Shown piece by piece: positions 52,338-61,430 of a DNA stretch of 64,000 nt. A model generated the notes under the pieces. The model was given only the letters and a program-made list of their open reading frames with translations. It was not told the DNA's origin and ran no database searches. Numbering within the stretch: position 1 is the stretch's first letter; each line of letters begins with the position of its first letter. The position numbers were made by a program, and so were the translations under genes. The stretch is from Longimicrobiales bacterium. Its GTDB lineage: Bacteria; Gemmatimonadota; Gemmatimonadetes; Longimicrobiales; Gaopeijiaceae. The stretch lies in contig JANQDZ010000007.1 in assembly GCA_028278645.1 (NCBI GenBank), positions 42,155-106,154 of the forward strand. The letters are read 5' to 3'.

Positions 52338-53324
52338 ATGGTCGATGTCAGTTCACGAAGCCTGCAGGTTCGACTGCTGATCCTGGTTTTCCTCGCTTTT
52401 ATCCCGGCTCTCGGAATCTTCTGGTTCGCAAACCGGGAATTCAGAAACCTCCAGCTAGAAGCAAAAGAGGATGAGCTGATCCGCAGGGCGGAAGCGGTGG
52501 CGACGGAATATCAACGCCTCGTCGCTGAAGGTGAGACTTTCCTGGGTACCCTGTCGGAATTCGAGGAGATCCGCTCCACCCGTTTTCCAGCCTGCACCGA
52601 ACACCTGGCTAGAGTCCTCCAGCATGCGGACCATTTCACCATCATTACCGTGATCGGGGTGGACGGTTACATGGCTTGTGGGAGTCTCACCCCCGAGACG
52701 GATCTCTTTCTCGGCGACCGGGCCTACTATGTCCGAGCGATGTCCAGCCAGGTTTTTTCCGTAGGTGAGTTCACCCTGGGCCGCGTCACCGGAAAGCCTG
52801 TCCTGGGAATGGCACTACCGTTGGGGGAAGAGGGGAGGTCCGCGCCGATTCTCGCCACGAGTCTCGACTTGAACTCCCTGGCTACTCGGCCTCTGGGAGG
52901 GGCCCTCCCGGACGGGTACACCTTCTCGGTCTTGGATCCGGATCGGAGAGTACTGGTGCGGCTCCCCCAGGCCGGAGATTTCACCCTGGCTGATTCCGTT
53001 GGCGCCATCGCCGGGAGCGAATTCCCGGGTCCACCGGACGGCGGGGACCCGGTTATCGTACCCGGAATCGACTTCGACGGAATCGAGCGACTCTTCGCCG
53101 TCAAGGAGTTGGGAAGCGCCAAAGGTGGGACAGAGGGCTATCTGGCCATCGGGCGTACCAGAGTGACCCTGATGCAGGAGGTCGACGAGATTGTACGGCT
53201 CCAGTTGAGGTTCTTGGCCATCGGCGGCGTCGTGCTTCTTGCCCTGGCCTGGGCTTTGGGCCATTTCTGGCTGGCCCGGTGCCCACCTGGGGAGGAGGAA
53301 GGAGAGGAACAGAGCCCGATCTGA
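52338..53324 (+). CDS. Cache-domain membrane sensor lacking an output domain
   Basis: 328 residues. TM1 (LLILVFLAFIPALGIFWFA) and a coiled stretch are followed by a double-Cache-type extracytoplasmic domain: VIGVDGYMACGSL, LFLGDRAYYVRAMSSQVFSV, TGKPVLGMALPL and ILATSLDLNSLA. TM2 (FLAIGGVVLLALAWALGHFW) ends the sensor. The protein stops about 17 residues after TM2 with an acidic tail and has no HAMP, kinase, GGDEF or MCP domain. AGGAGG precedes the start and a strong terminator follows, so it is a complete single-gene unit unless a frameshift removed an output module. Confidence 0.8.
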   Translation: MVDVSSRSLQVRLLILVFLAFIPALGIFWFANREFRNLQLEAKEDELIRRAEAVATEYQRLVAEGETFLGTLSEFEEIRSTRFPACTEHLARVLQHADHFTIITVIGVDGYMACGSLTPETDLFLGDRAYYVRAMSSQVFSVGEFTLGRVTGKPVLGMALPLGEEGRSAPILATSLDLNSLATRPLGGALPDGYTFSVLDPDRRVLVRLPQAGDFTLADSVGAIAGSEFPGPPDGGDPVIVPGIDFDGIERLFAVKELGSAKGGTEGYLAIGRTRVTLMQEVDEIVRLQLRFLAIGGVVLLALAWALGHFWLARCPPGEEEGEEQSPI

Positions 53325-53354
53325 CCCCACCGGGGGACCGGGCGATGGCGTAAT

Positions 53355-53398
53355 CCCTCCGAACTCAAAAGCACCCCTGGGTTCGGAGGGTTCTTTTT
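53355..53398 (+). terminator. intrinsic terminator of the Cache-sensor gene
   Basis: A perfect 10-bp stem, CCCTCCGAAC with GTTCGGAGGG, is followed directly by TTCTTTTT. It lies 30 bp after the sensor stop and 62 bp before guaA. The loop of 16 bases is long, but the T tract makes this the clearest rho-independent terminator in the window. Confidence 0.85.
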
Positions 53399-53459
53399 CG
53401 TATCCTTCCTGGATTCAGCCACCCGAGGCTTCGCCCGGAAACGAGATCCAGAGAGCTAA

Positions 53460-55274
53460 ATGCAACACGACACCATCGCTGTAATCGATTTTGGCGGACA
53501 ATACGCTCACCTCATCGCGACCAAGATCCGGCGATTGGGAGTCCTGGCCGAAATCCGTCAACCCGAGGACCCGGTGGAGGCGTTCCACCCATACAAGGGC
53601 ATTATCATCTCCGGAAGCCCTGCCCTCTCTTCCCACGGGGAGGACCAGGACTATACCAAGGGGATCTATGACCTGGACATCCCCATCGTGGGCTTCTGTT
53701 TCGGCCACCAGGAGATTGCCAAGCACTACGGCGGGGAGGTGGTCCATGGTGGCCGGGAGTGGGGAAGGGCGAGCCTCCAGCTCCAAGGGGACCACCCATT
53801 GTTCGCCGGGCTTGGACCATCGGAACAGGTCTGGATGAGCCACTATGATTCGGTGGCCGCCGTCGGCCCGGAGTTCGAGGAGCTCGGGTATACGGAGACG
53901 GGCGGGGGGACTCACCGCTTTGCGGCCATCGGGTCCGACACACTGAAGCGGTACGGCTTCCAGTTCCATCCCGAAGTCGACGACACCGTCCACGGAACCG
54001 AAATGATCTCGAACTTCCTATTCGAGATCTGTGGGTGCGAGGCGTCCTGGAGCATGGAACAGTATCTCGAAGAACAGGTGGATCGGATCCGGTCCCAGGT
54101 CGGGGACGAATCGGTTTTTCTCCTGGCTTCAGGTGGGGTTGATTCCACGGTCGCGGCAGTGGTGCTCGGGAAGGCCCTGGGCCCCGACCGACTCCACCTC
54201 CTCCACATCGACAACGGCCTGATGCGGAAGGATGAGAGCAGCCGGGTCCTGGAACGCTTCCGCCAGATGGGGCTGGGCGAACACCTCCACTTCGTCGATG
54301 CCAGCGACACCTTCCTTCGGGCCCTTTCGGAGAAGGTGGAACCGGAAGAAAAGAGACGTGCTATCGGTGACACGTTTGTGTCAGTTTTCCAGGAAACCGC
54401 ACGGGAATTGAGGATCGAAGACCACCTATTGGGTCAGGGGACCATCTATCCCGACACCATCGAGACCGGAGGGACCAAGCGGGCCGACGTCATCAAGACC
54501 CACCACAACCGGGTCCCCATCATTGAGAAAATGATCGAGGAAGGACGGGTCGTTGAGCCCCTTTCAGATCTGTACAAGGTGGAGGTTCGGGAGCTGGGCG
54601 AACGTCTCGAGATTTCTGACGAGCTCCTCTGGAGGCACCCCTTCCCCGGTCCCGGGTTGGGCGTCCGTCTTCTCTGTAACACCGGCGAGGCCGATACGAC
54701 CGGCTTCGAAACGGCGGAACCAGAGGTTTCCGAGGTCGGCACCCGCTTCGGACTGGGGGCTTTGCTCCTTCCCATCCGCTCCGTGGGAGTGAAGGCCGAC
54801 CTGCGGGCCTACGAACATCCGGTCCTCCTCACCGGGCAAGCCGACTGGGACACCCTTATCCAAGCGGCATCCGCGGTTACCAAAGAAGTCCCGGGTATCA
54901 ACCGGTGCCTTTGGAACCTGGTGGACTCGAGTCCGCCGGTGGCGATGCCGCTCCGGGCTACCGTCACGCGGGCCCGATTGGACACACTACGTGATGCTGA
55001 CCACCTCGTGATGGACGCCCTTCGACGGCATGGGCTTTACGACGATATCTGGCAGTGCCCCACGGTCCTGGTGCCCATACAGCTGAGTCATGAGGTCGGT
55101 GAGACAGTCATCCTTCGACCGGTGACCTCGGAGCGGGCCATGACGGCCCGACCCTATCCCCTGCCTAAAGAGGTATTGGACGACCTCCGGTCCTCAATTT
55201 TGAGGTTGGATGGGGTGTCGGGGTTAGCGCTGGACATCACTTCGAAGCCGCCGGGAACCATCGAGTGGGAGTAG
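53460..55274 (+). CDS. guaA: GMP synthase (glutamine-hydrolysing), long form
   Basis: 604 residues against about 525 in E. coli. The glutamine amidotransferase domain has the nucleophile Cys near residue 80 in GFCFGHQEIA and the His/Glu pair in GFQFHPEVDD. The ATP-pyrophosphatase domain has the PP-loop LASGGVDSTVAAV near residue 224, then QGTIYPDTIETGG and HPFPGPGLGVRLL. The C-terminus carries an extra dimerisation subdomain: LLLPIRSVGVKADLRAYEHP precedes the normal ILRPVTSERAMTARP and LDITSKPPGTIEWE. It converts XMP to GMP. The long C-terminus resembles the eukaryotic enzyme. It converges on the pseudopilin gene with 15 bp between stops. Confidence 0.97.
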   Translation: MQHDTIAVIDFGGQYAHLIATKIRRLGVLAEIRQPEDPVEAFHPYKGIIISGSPALSSHGEDQDYTKGIYDLDIPIVGFCFGHQEIAKHYGGEVVHGGREWGRASLQLQGDHPLFAGLGPSEQVWMSHYDSVAAVGPEFEELGYTETGGGTHRFAAIGSDTLKRYGFQFHPEVDDTVHGTEMISNFLFEICGCEASWSMEQYLEEQVDRIRSQVGDESVFLLASGGVDSTVAAVVLGKALGPDRLHLLHIDNGLMRKDESSRVLERFRQMGLGEHLHFVDASDTFLRALSEKVEPEEKRRAIGDTFVSVFQETARELRIEDHLLGQGTIYPDTIETGGTKRADVIKTHHNRVPIIEKMIEEGRVVEPLSDLYKVEVRELGERLEISDELLWRHPFPGPGLGVRLLCNTGEADTTGFETAEPEVSEVGTRFGLGALLLPIRSVGVKADLRAYEHPVLLTGQADWDTLIQAASAVTKEVPGINRCLWNLVDSSPPVAMPLRATVTRARLDTLRDADHLVMDALRRHGLYDDIWQCPTVLVPIQLSHEVGETVILRPVTSERAMTARPYPLPKEVLDDLRSSILRLDGVSGLALDITSKPPGTIEWE

Positions 55275-55289
55275 GCTGGTTTCTCCCCC

Positions 55290-55763
55290 TCACCCGTCGA
55301 TGACCCATGTGAACTTCCGCCGGCCGTTCGTCCACGCATTCCTCCCCAACATGTTCACAACGGTGAGGCCCAGAAGGTCATTACGGGTGATGACGGTGAG
55401 TCCTATGTTGAAAGGCCCGCGCCTTCTTCTGGACCAGTTGTCGTAGTCCAGGGTGTAGTCGTCTTTCACGAAGGTGAAACCCTCTGGGAGGTATTCCACG
55501 AGCTCAGGAGGCACCCGCCCCCTGCGAACGTCCCTCGGCCATGAATTGTGCTCGGACTGATAGGTCAACACCGCAACCTTGATGACGTTCAGATCACCAA
55601 TCACATCGGCTGCCTGAGCTTTTACGATGGCTCCCCGGAATTTTGGCAACGCAATTCCGGCCAAAATGCTGATGACCGCCATGACGGTGAGGAGCTCGAC
55701 AAGGGTGAATCCCGTTCTTCCGAGAGCCTTTCGCCGCCTGCCCCACTCCTTACCCGTCGCCAT
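55290..55763 (-). CDS. type II/IV pseudopilin (GspG-like)
   Basis: 157 residues with the class-III prepilin signal GRTGFTLVELLTVMAVISIL (cleavage before Phe, Glu at +5) and a GspG-like start of the mature domain (GIALPKFRGAIVKAQAADVI). The remainder is a small beta domain with DDYTLDYDNWSRRRR. No other type II secretion or type IV pilus gene is nearby, and CpaA-type peptidases are not expected to process it. The ATG at 55763 has GGAGG five bases upstream. It is coupled to the gene before it. Confidence 0.8.
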   Translation of the reverse strand: MATGKEWGRRRKALGRTGFTLVELLTVMAVISILAGIALPKFRGAIVKAQAADVIGDLNVIKVAVLTYQSEHNSWPRDVRRGRVPPELVEYLPEGFTFVKDDYTLDYDNWSRRRRGPFNIGLTVITRNDLLGLTVVNMLGRNAWTNGRRKFTWVIDG

Positions 55764-55765
55764 GG

Positions 55766-56290
55766 TCAACCTCCCATCCGGATGCGTCGAGGGGCGTCTC
55801 CCAGGAAGGAGTCCAGCGGATCGGTGGAAAGGTATTCCACCTCCACACCCGAGGCTTCTCCCAACCCGGCTAGTGCCAAACGATAGGTTCGAGCATCGAT
55901 CTTCACGTACTCAACCTCGGAGAACGGGTCCCCCGCCTCAGCCAGATCGTTAGGCAGTCGCCCTTCGGCTTCGAGGAAGTCCTCCACCAAGACGGCCTGA
56001 TAGAAGACCTCCATTTTTAGGCCGGCTTCCGCCAAGGAGGGGGGAACCGGGTCAGGATCCGCACTGAGCCAAGCCGGAGAGCCAAACCAGACGTAGGCGG
56101 AGATCGCCGTGAAAAGGGCAAAGGCGACCCAGACCGCCGGGGAGGTTTTATTCTCCGGTCTTGTTGGAGCCTCCTTCCGCTTCGCGACCTTCTCCTTCTG
56201 TTCTTGCAGGACGTCCGCCAGGGCGTCCGCCATTTCTCTGCCCGAGACCGGGTCCGCGCCGGAGCGCTTCGGTGTGTTCTTTGCGTTCAT
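55766..56290 (-). CDS. single-pass membrane protein paired with the pseudopilin
   Basis: 174 residues. A charged cytoplasmic N-terminus (ALADVLQEQKEKVAKRKEAP) is followed by one membrane helix (AVWVAFALFTAISAYVWFG). A periplasmic domain of about 90 residues (FYQAVLVEDFLEAEGRLPND, YVKIDARTYRLALAGLGEAS) has a pilin-tail look. It ends 2 bp before the pseudopilin start, so the two are co-translated and probably act together. No named family is recognised. Confidence 0.65.
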   Translation of the reverse strand: MNAKNTPKRSGADPVSGREMADALADVLQEQKEKVAKRKEAPTRPENKTSPAVWVAFALFTAISAYVWFGSPAWLSADPDPVPPSLAEAGLKMEVFYQAVLVEDFLEAEGRLPNDLAEAGDPFSEVEYVKIDARTYRLALAGLGEASGVEVEYLSTDPLDSFLGDAPRRIRMGG

Positions 56291-56334
56291 AGCGGGAATG
56301 TAGTGAGGTACCCCAGTCGATCGCACTCCTTTTC

Positions 56335-58776
56335 TCAGTCGTAGCGGAGCGCGTCCGCAGGATCGATTCGTGATGCCCTACGGGCCGGGAAAAACGACCC
56401 GGCGAGAACCATCCCAGCCAAAGCCAAAAAAACCAGAGTCAGTGCAGCCGGGTCGGCCGGGCTCACTCCGAGGAGGAGGCTCCGGAGCAGAAAGCCCACT
56501 CCGATGGCGAGGACCACGCCCACGAGGAGTCCGGGGAGGACAAGACGGAAGGCACCCACCAGAACCGTGTTAAGGACCCGGCCCGGTTCGGCGCCGAGAG
56601 CGATGCGAATGCCGGTTTCCTTTGTTCGCCTTGTCACGGAGTACGCCATGACCCCGTAGACACCCATTCCCGAGAGCAGAAGTGCCAAAAGACCTAAAGA
56701 AGTAGAGAGTACCCCCGCGATCCGTTGGGGGAGGATCCCGACATCGTTGAACTGTTGGAGGCCAATCACCGGTGACAGAGAGATGTTCGGATCCAACGTT
56801 CGGAGTCCTTCATGTAAGCCCTGCGTGACTTGGCCCAGTTCAGCTCGGGTGCGAACCACCAGGTTCGTTGATGCCGAGTAGGACTGGGCGAGGGGCCGAT
56901 AGATGAACGGTTCAACCGGGTCCGTGAGAAGTTGAGTCTGAACGTCTTCGGCAACTCCCACGACCGTCAGGGGTGGATCGTCCGGTCCTCCCCACCTGAC
57001 CTGTCGACCCACTCCAACCTCCCCGGGCCATACCCGCTCGACGAAGGCCCTGCTCACCACTGCCACCGTTTCAGCCCCGAACCGGTCCATCGGTGTGAAC
57101 CCGCGACCGGCCACAAGGGGAAGTTGGAGGGTCTCGAAATAGTCCGGCGTCACATAGTTGAACCCGGCCGAGAAGTAGTCCCGGCCCCCTTCCCCACCAG
57201 TCCAGCCGAGGGGGGAAACGCTGGTGGAGTTAGAGCTCAGGTCCAAAGGGAGATCGATGGCGAGGGCCACCGACTCCACCCACGGCTGGGAGTCGAAATA
57301 GCTGAGGAGCTCCTCCTGAAAGACCGCCCCCTCTTCTCTGGAAAGCCCCTCCGTCTTCAGGTCCAGGAACGTGAGGTAGGTGTTCTCCGCGTTGAAGCCG
57401 GTTTCAATCTCCCCCGCATGTTGAAGGGCGCGGAGGAGAAGAGACGCGGCCACCAGCAGGACCAGCGACGAAGCCACCTGAGACGCCACGAACCACCGCC
57501 GCAGCCGGCCCTCGGCCGATCCTGAGCGTCCACTCTCGTCCTTCAACGTGCTCAGGAGGTCGAGGTCCAGGGCCTGGCGGGCCGGCAGGAGTCCGAAGAC
57601 CAGAGAGGTGATTAGGGTCAGGCCCCCTGCAAAGGCCAGGGACAACCAGTCCGGGCTGATATCCAACGCAACGGGATAGGGGGCTGGGAGATTCACTGAC
57701 GCCAGGACCGACAGGGCCCATCGCGCGACGAGGACACCCATCACGCCCCCCGCCAGGAAGACCACTGCCGACTCGACGAGCAGTTGATTGACTATCTGCC
57801 CATGGGACGCCCCCACCGATAGCCGAATGGCGATCTCCTTTCGCCGGGCGGTGGCTCTGGCGAGGAACATTCCGGCTACGTTGGCACAGGTGATAAGGAG
57901 GATCAGCCCCACAAAAGCCATGAGGACGCCCAGAAACATTCCCGCCGGACCCCTCATCACGGCCGGAAGTGACCCGTACTTCCTGACCAGTGCGGTTCGG
58001 TTCAGGTTCGAGTCGGGGAATTCTTCGGCCAACCGTTGATAGACTGTCTTCACGGCTGCATCGGCCTCGGTCAGGGTGGCACTCGGACGAAGGAGTCCGA
58101 TGGCCTGGAACCAGGAAGTAGTCCGTAGGTCGAACCAGTTGTTCCCTTCGTTCATGGAAGGGGCCTGCATCAACGGCACATAGAGGTCCGGGGAGCCCAG
58201 GGCCATATGACCCCTGAACCCTTCCGGAGCCACTCCGACGACCGTATACGGCTGTCGACTCACATAAACCGTTGAGTTGAGGACATCCGGGTCCCCCCCG
58301 AGATGGTTCTGCCAGAACTGGTAACTCAGCACCGTAACAGGGTGTTCATCCGCCCCCTCATCCTCCTCCGGACGGAACGTTCTCCCCATGGCGGCCTGCA
58401 GCCCAAGGACCTCGAAGTAGTTGGCGGACACCAGAAAACCGAAGACCCGCTCTCCGGCCTCCTCTCTGCTGAAAGTCATGATGCGGAGGTCGAACCCGGC
58501 GATCTCCTGGAGGGGATCCGCCTCCTCCCGAAGGGCAAGGAAGTCGGGGTATGTAAGACTGTTGCTCCCGTCCCGGCCGCCGCCGATCTCCACAATTCTG
58601 GAGGCGTTGGGCACCCCCTCCATGTTCCGGAGGAGCAAACGGCTTACGCCACTGAAGATTGCGGTGTTTGCGCCGATCCCGATGGTGAGGGATAGCAGGG
58701 GGACCAGCAGGAACAAGGGACGCTTCCGGAGGGACCGGATCGCAACGCGAAAGTTGTGGAGGAACGAGTCGAACAT
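56335..58776 (-). CDS. ADOP-type MacB/FtsX ABC transporter permease
   Basis: 813 residues with the duplicated layout of acidobacterial-type permeases: an N-terminal helix (LFLLVPLLSLTIGIGANTAI), a MacB periplasmic domain (ANYFEVLGLQAAMGRTFRPE), and a three-helix FtsX block (LILLITCANVAGMFLARATA, RRKEIAIRLSVGAS). A second periplasmic domain (PDYFETLQLPLVAGRGFTPM) and a second FtsX block (GVYGVMAYSVTRRTKETGIR) complete it. The ATPase partner is not coded beside it. Such permeases act in efflux or envelope stress by mechanotransmission. Confidence 0.9.
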   Translation of the reverse strand: MFDSFLHNFRVAIRSLRKRPLFLLVPLLSLTIGIGANTAIFSGVSRLLLRNMEGVPNASRIVEIGGGRDGSNSLTYPDFLALREEADPLQEIAGFDLRIMTFSREEAGERVFGFLVSANYFEVLGLQAAMGRTFRPEEDEGADEHPVTVLSYQFWQNHLGGDPDVLNSTVYVSRQPYTVVGVAPEGFRGHMALGSPDLYVPLMQAPSMNEGNNWFDLRTTSWFQAIGLLRPSATLTEADAAVKTVYQRLAEEFPDSNLNRTALVRKYGSLPAVMRGPAGMFLGVLMAFVGLILLITCANVAGMFLARATARRKEIAIRLSVGASHGQIVNQLLVESAVVFLAGGVMGVLVARWALSVLASVNLPAPYPVALDISPDWLSLAFAGGLTLITSLVFGLLPARQALDLDLLSTLKDESGRSGSAEGRLRRWFVASQVASSLVLLVAASLLLRALQHAGEIETGFNAENTYLTFLDLKTEGLSREEGAVFQEELLSYFDSQPWVESVALAIDLPLDLSSNSTSVSPLGWTGGEGGRDYFSAGFNYVTPDYFETLQLPLVAGRGFTPMDRFGAETVAVVSRAFVERVWPGEVGVGRQVRWGGPDDPPLTVVGVAEDVQTQLLTDPVEPFIYRPLAQSYSASTNLVVRTRAELGQVTQGLHEGLRTLDPNISLSPVIGLQQFNDVGILPQRIAGVLSTSLGLLALLLSGMGVYGVMAYSVTRRTKETGIRIALGAEPGRVLNTVLVGAFRLVLPGLLVGVVLAIGVGFLLRSLLLGVSPADPAALTLVFLALAGMVLAGSFFPARRASRIDPADALRYD

Positions 58777-58868
58777 GGAAGCACGGGGGTTGTTGAGGAA
58801 AACCGCTCAAGGATTCCCCAGCTACTACGCTGAAAAACTCTTTCCGGTTTCTGGGAGAAGTCGGGACC

Positions 58869-59252
58869 TCAGGGCCCGTCGTCCCAATCCGGGTAGATCA
58901 GGAATCCCTCTTTCCGCATTACCCACACGAAGTGACCAAGGCGCTCCTCCGCCGGTTCAACCTGATCTCCAAATTCAGCCCTGAGGAGCTCCCCCACCTC
59001 GGCCACGGTTCGATCCCCGTCGAAGTGCAGCCATGCAAAGGCCCCGATCTCGTCGAGACGTATGCGGGACGCGGACATTCTGTGGAAGAATCGGTCGAGG
59101 GCCCCTTTCAGGCCGACGGAATCCGGGTAGGGCCTTAGCAGCACCAAGCGTCCGTCGGCCTCTTCCCATTCGGCCACGCGCCGGGGGGTCAACCCTAAAA
59201 GGTTGACCCCCTCCAGTTGTTCCTCTCGAGTCTTATCTCGGCGGCGTCCCAC
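58869..59252 (-). CDS. PqqD-like (RRE-type) small protein
   Basis: 127 residues. The segment from IRLDEIGAFAWLHFDG through DRTVAEVGELLRAEFGD to FVWVMRKEGFLIYPDW matches PqqD/RiPP-recognition-element proteins (conserved D..G...W...DG.RTV.E pattern). PqqD domains bind leader peptides and present them to radical SAM or other maturases. None of those enzymes is in the window. The gene follows the OPT peptide transporter by 7 bp from a GTG start, so they are probably cotranscribed. Confidence 0.75.
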   Translation of the reverse strand: MGRRRDKTREEQLEGVNLLGLTPRRVAEWEEADGRLVLLRPYPDSVGLKGALDRFFHRMSASRIRLDEIGAFAWLHFDGDRTVAEVGELLRAEFGDQVEPAEERLGHFVWVMRKEGFLIYPDWDDGP

Positions 59253-59259
59253 GGCCTCG

Positions 59260-61248
59260 TCAGTGGTCCAAGTGGGTCGTTGGCAGCCCCTCAGATCTCA
59301 TGCGACTGATGGGTAGCCAAACCAGCATCCCGAGGACGATCACATAGGCGAACAGGCTGAGGAAATAGCTCGGCTCCTCAAGGAAGTTCAAGTTCTGGAA
59401 GGCGAGCAGAGCCGGGAACTTGTCAGCTCCAATCACCAGGATCGCCAGGAACACAGCCATGAGGGATTCTCCGGCGATGAACCCGGACGAAACGAGGATC
59501 CCGGTGTTTTCGGCTCTGGCCTTCTCCTCCTCCGTGGCACCCTTCCGCTTCAGGACCAGCTCGAAGATCCACTTCACGAGGCCTCCGACGAAGATGGCCG
59601 AGGTGGACTCGAACGGCAGATACATCCCCACCGCGATCAACATGGGGGCGGGTGCTTTGATGAGGATCAGGCCGACCGCGAAGAACATCCCCACGATCAC
59701 CAGTGGCCATGCCATCTCCCCTGCCACGATCCCATTGGCCATGAGGGCCATGAGGCCGGCCTGAGGCGCCGGGAGTTCAGCCGACCCGATGACGTAAACG
59801 TTGTGCAGAGCGATAAGGGGCAGGGTCAATACCAGAGCAGCAAATATGACCCCGATCAGCTCACTGATCTGCATTCGCCACGGTGTACCGCCGAGGATGT
59901 GGCCGACCTTCAGGTCCTGCATCATGTCGCCGGCGATGGCCGCCGCGCAGCAGACCACACCAGCGACACCCAGCACGCCCGCCACCCCCCTCACATCGGT
60001 CACCCCCAGAACGACCATCATCACGGCCGCGATCAGGAGGGCGCTGAGGGTCAGCCCTGAGACCGGGTTGTTCGACGACCCGATGAGCCCCACCAGATAT
60101 CCGGCGACAGCCGCAAACAAAAACCCGAGGATCACCATGACCACGGTGAGGGTCACCGAACCAACCGCCGATCCGGAGAAGTGATAGTACAGGAAGAAGC
60201 AAGCCACAGCCGTGGCGCCGATGCCCACCAGGACTTTCTTGAGGTCCAGGTCCAGGTCGGTTCGGTCCGTTTCCTCACCCCCGGCGGCCGCTCCGATGTT
60301 CTTCAGGGCGCGGCCGATCCCGGTAATCAGAGATTGACGCAAAGACCAGAGGGTATAGAACGCTGCCACGATCATGGTTCCCACAGCCAACGGCCGGACC
60401 TGCTGAAGCCAAACGGCTGTCGCCAGATCCCCATAGGTTTCATTCGGACCTATCAAGGTCCCCAGGCCTGGATTCAGGAACACCGATAAGGGCACCAGTA
60501 GCAGCCACCCCATGACGGCTCCGGAGAAAAGAACCGAGGAGATCCGCGTTCCCACGATGAACCCGACACCCATCAGCATCGGAGAAGCGCTGGGCGTGGC
60601 CCCTAACAGGCCGCCGGTGTACTCGACCCGACCCTGGAGGATATCGATTGACGAGCGGCCGAATGCGAAGAATCGGCTAGCGCTGTCCTGAATCAGCTGG
60701 ATGCCGTTCAGGTTCTTCAGGAATTCCCAACCACCCGCCAAGCCCATGGCGGCGAAGAGATAGGCCGCACCGGTCTGTCCCCCCTGCCCCGCTTTGACGA
60801 TTTCCGAAGCCGCCACGCTTTCAGGGAAAGGCAGGTCGGCCTCCACCACCAGGGTTCTCCGGAGCACGATGATAAAGAGCACACCCAGAACACCACCGAT
60901 GAGCATGATGGCGGTACTCTCCAGATAGTGGAGGTCCTCCCAGGCTCCGCTGATGATAAAAGCCGGGATGGTGAAGATCGCTCCGGCCACCAAACCCTCC
61001 CCGACGGAGGCCGTGGTCCGGGCGATGTTCTCCTCCAGGATTGTCCCTCGGAATATCCGCAGGACCGCCATCGCCACGACCGCGGCCGGGAAGGTCGCCG
61101 CAACGGTGAGACCGGCCGTCATACCCACGTAAGCGTTGGCGGCCCCCAGCGTCACGGCCATGATTGCACCGAGGAACAGGGCCTTGAACGTCAACTCGTC
61201 CATGGACCGGGAGGCCGGAACGAACGGAACGAATGGCTTTTTTTCCAT
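59260..61248 (-). CDS. OPT-family oligopeptide transporter
   Basis: 662 residues and about 16 membrane helices. The start LTFKALFLGAIMAVTLGAAN and AYVGMTAGLTVAATFPAAVV is the OPT signature region, followed by IARTTASVGEGLVAGAIFTI, FPESVAASEIVKAG and ICCAAAIAGDMMQDLKVGHI-like sequence (here VVCCAAAIAGDMMQDLK). Bacterial OPT proteins import short peptides or metal chelates with protons. It is divergent from pepD, which could hydrolyse imported dipeptides. The 182-bp gap between them holds both promoters. Confidence 0.92.
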   Translation of the reverse strand: MEKKPFVPFVPASRSMDELTFKALFLGAIMAVTLGAANAYVGMTAGLTVAATFPAAVVAMAVLRIFRGTILEENIARTTASVGEGLVAGAIFTIPAFIISGAWEDLHYLESTAIMLIGGVLGVLFIIVLRRTLVVEADLPFPESVAASEIVKAGQGGQTGAAYLFAAMGLAGGWEFLKNLNGIQLIQDSASRFFAFGRSSIDILQGRVEYTGGLLGATPSASPMLMGVGFIVGTRISSVLFSGAVMGWLLLVPLSVFLNPGLGTLIGPNETYGDLATAVWLQQVRPLAVGTMIVAAFYTLWSLRQSLITGIGRALKNIGAAAGGEETDRTDLDLDLKKVLVGIGATAVACFFLYYHFSGSAVGSVTLTVVMVILGFLFAAVAGYLVGLIGSSNNPVSGLTLSALLIAAVMMVVLGVTDVRGVAGVLGVAGVVCCAAAIAGDMMQDLKVGHILGGTPWRMQISELIGVIFAALVLTLPLIALHNVYVIGSAELPAPQAGLMALMANGIVAGEMAWPLVIVGMFFAVGLILIKAPAPMLIAVGMYLPFESTSAIFVGGLVKWIFELVLKRKGATEEEKARAENTGILVSSGFIAGESLMAVFLAILVIGADKFPALLAFQNLNFLEEPSYFLSLFAYVIVLGMLVWLPISRMRSEGLPTTHLDH

Positions 61249-61430
61249 AGTTCAGCTCTCGGAAGGTGGGATCGACGATTGGAGCCGTGCGCTTTTCCAG
61301 GGCCGACTCAGAACACGACGACGGCGGGGACGGTAGCCTCCGCCCAAAGGCTCTGTCAATTCGTTGAACAGCCGGTTAGTGTTCCAGTCTCGTAAGAAAT
61401 AACCCTGGGCCTCAAAAGGAGAAGAGGACC

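Noticed and set aside
54650..54960. Frameshift or duplication inside guaA
   Set aside because: The extra ~75 residues are in frame and match the order seen in eukaryotic GMP synthases, so it is a long-form enzyme rather than damage.
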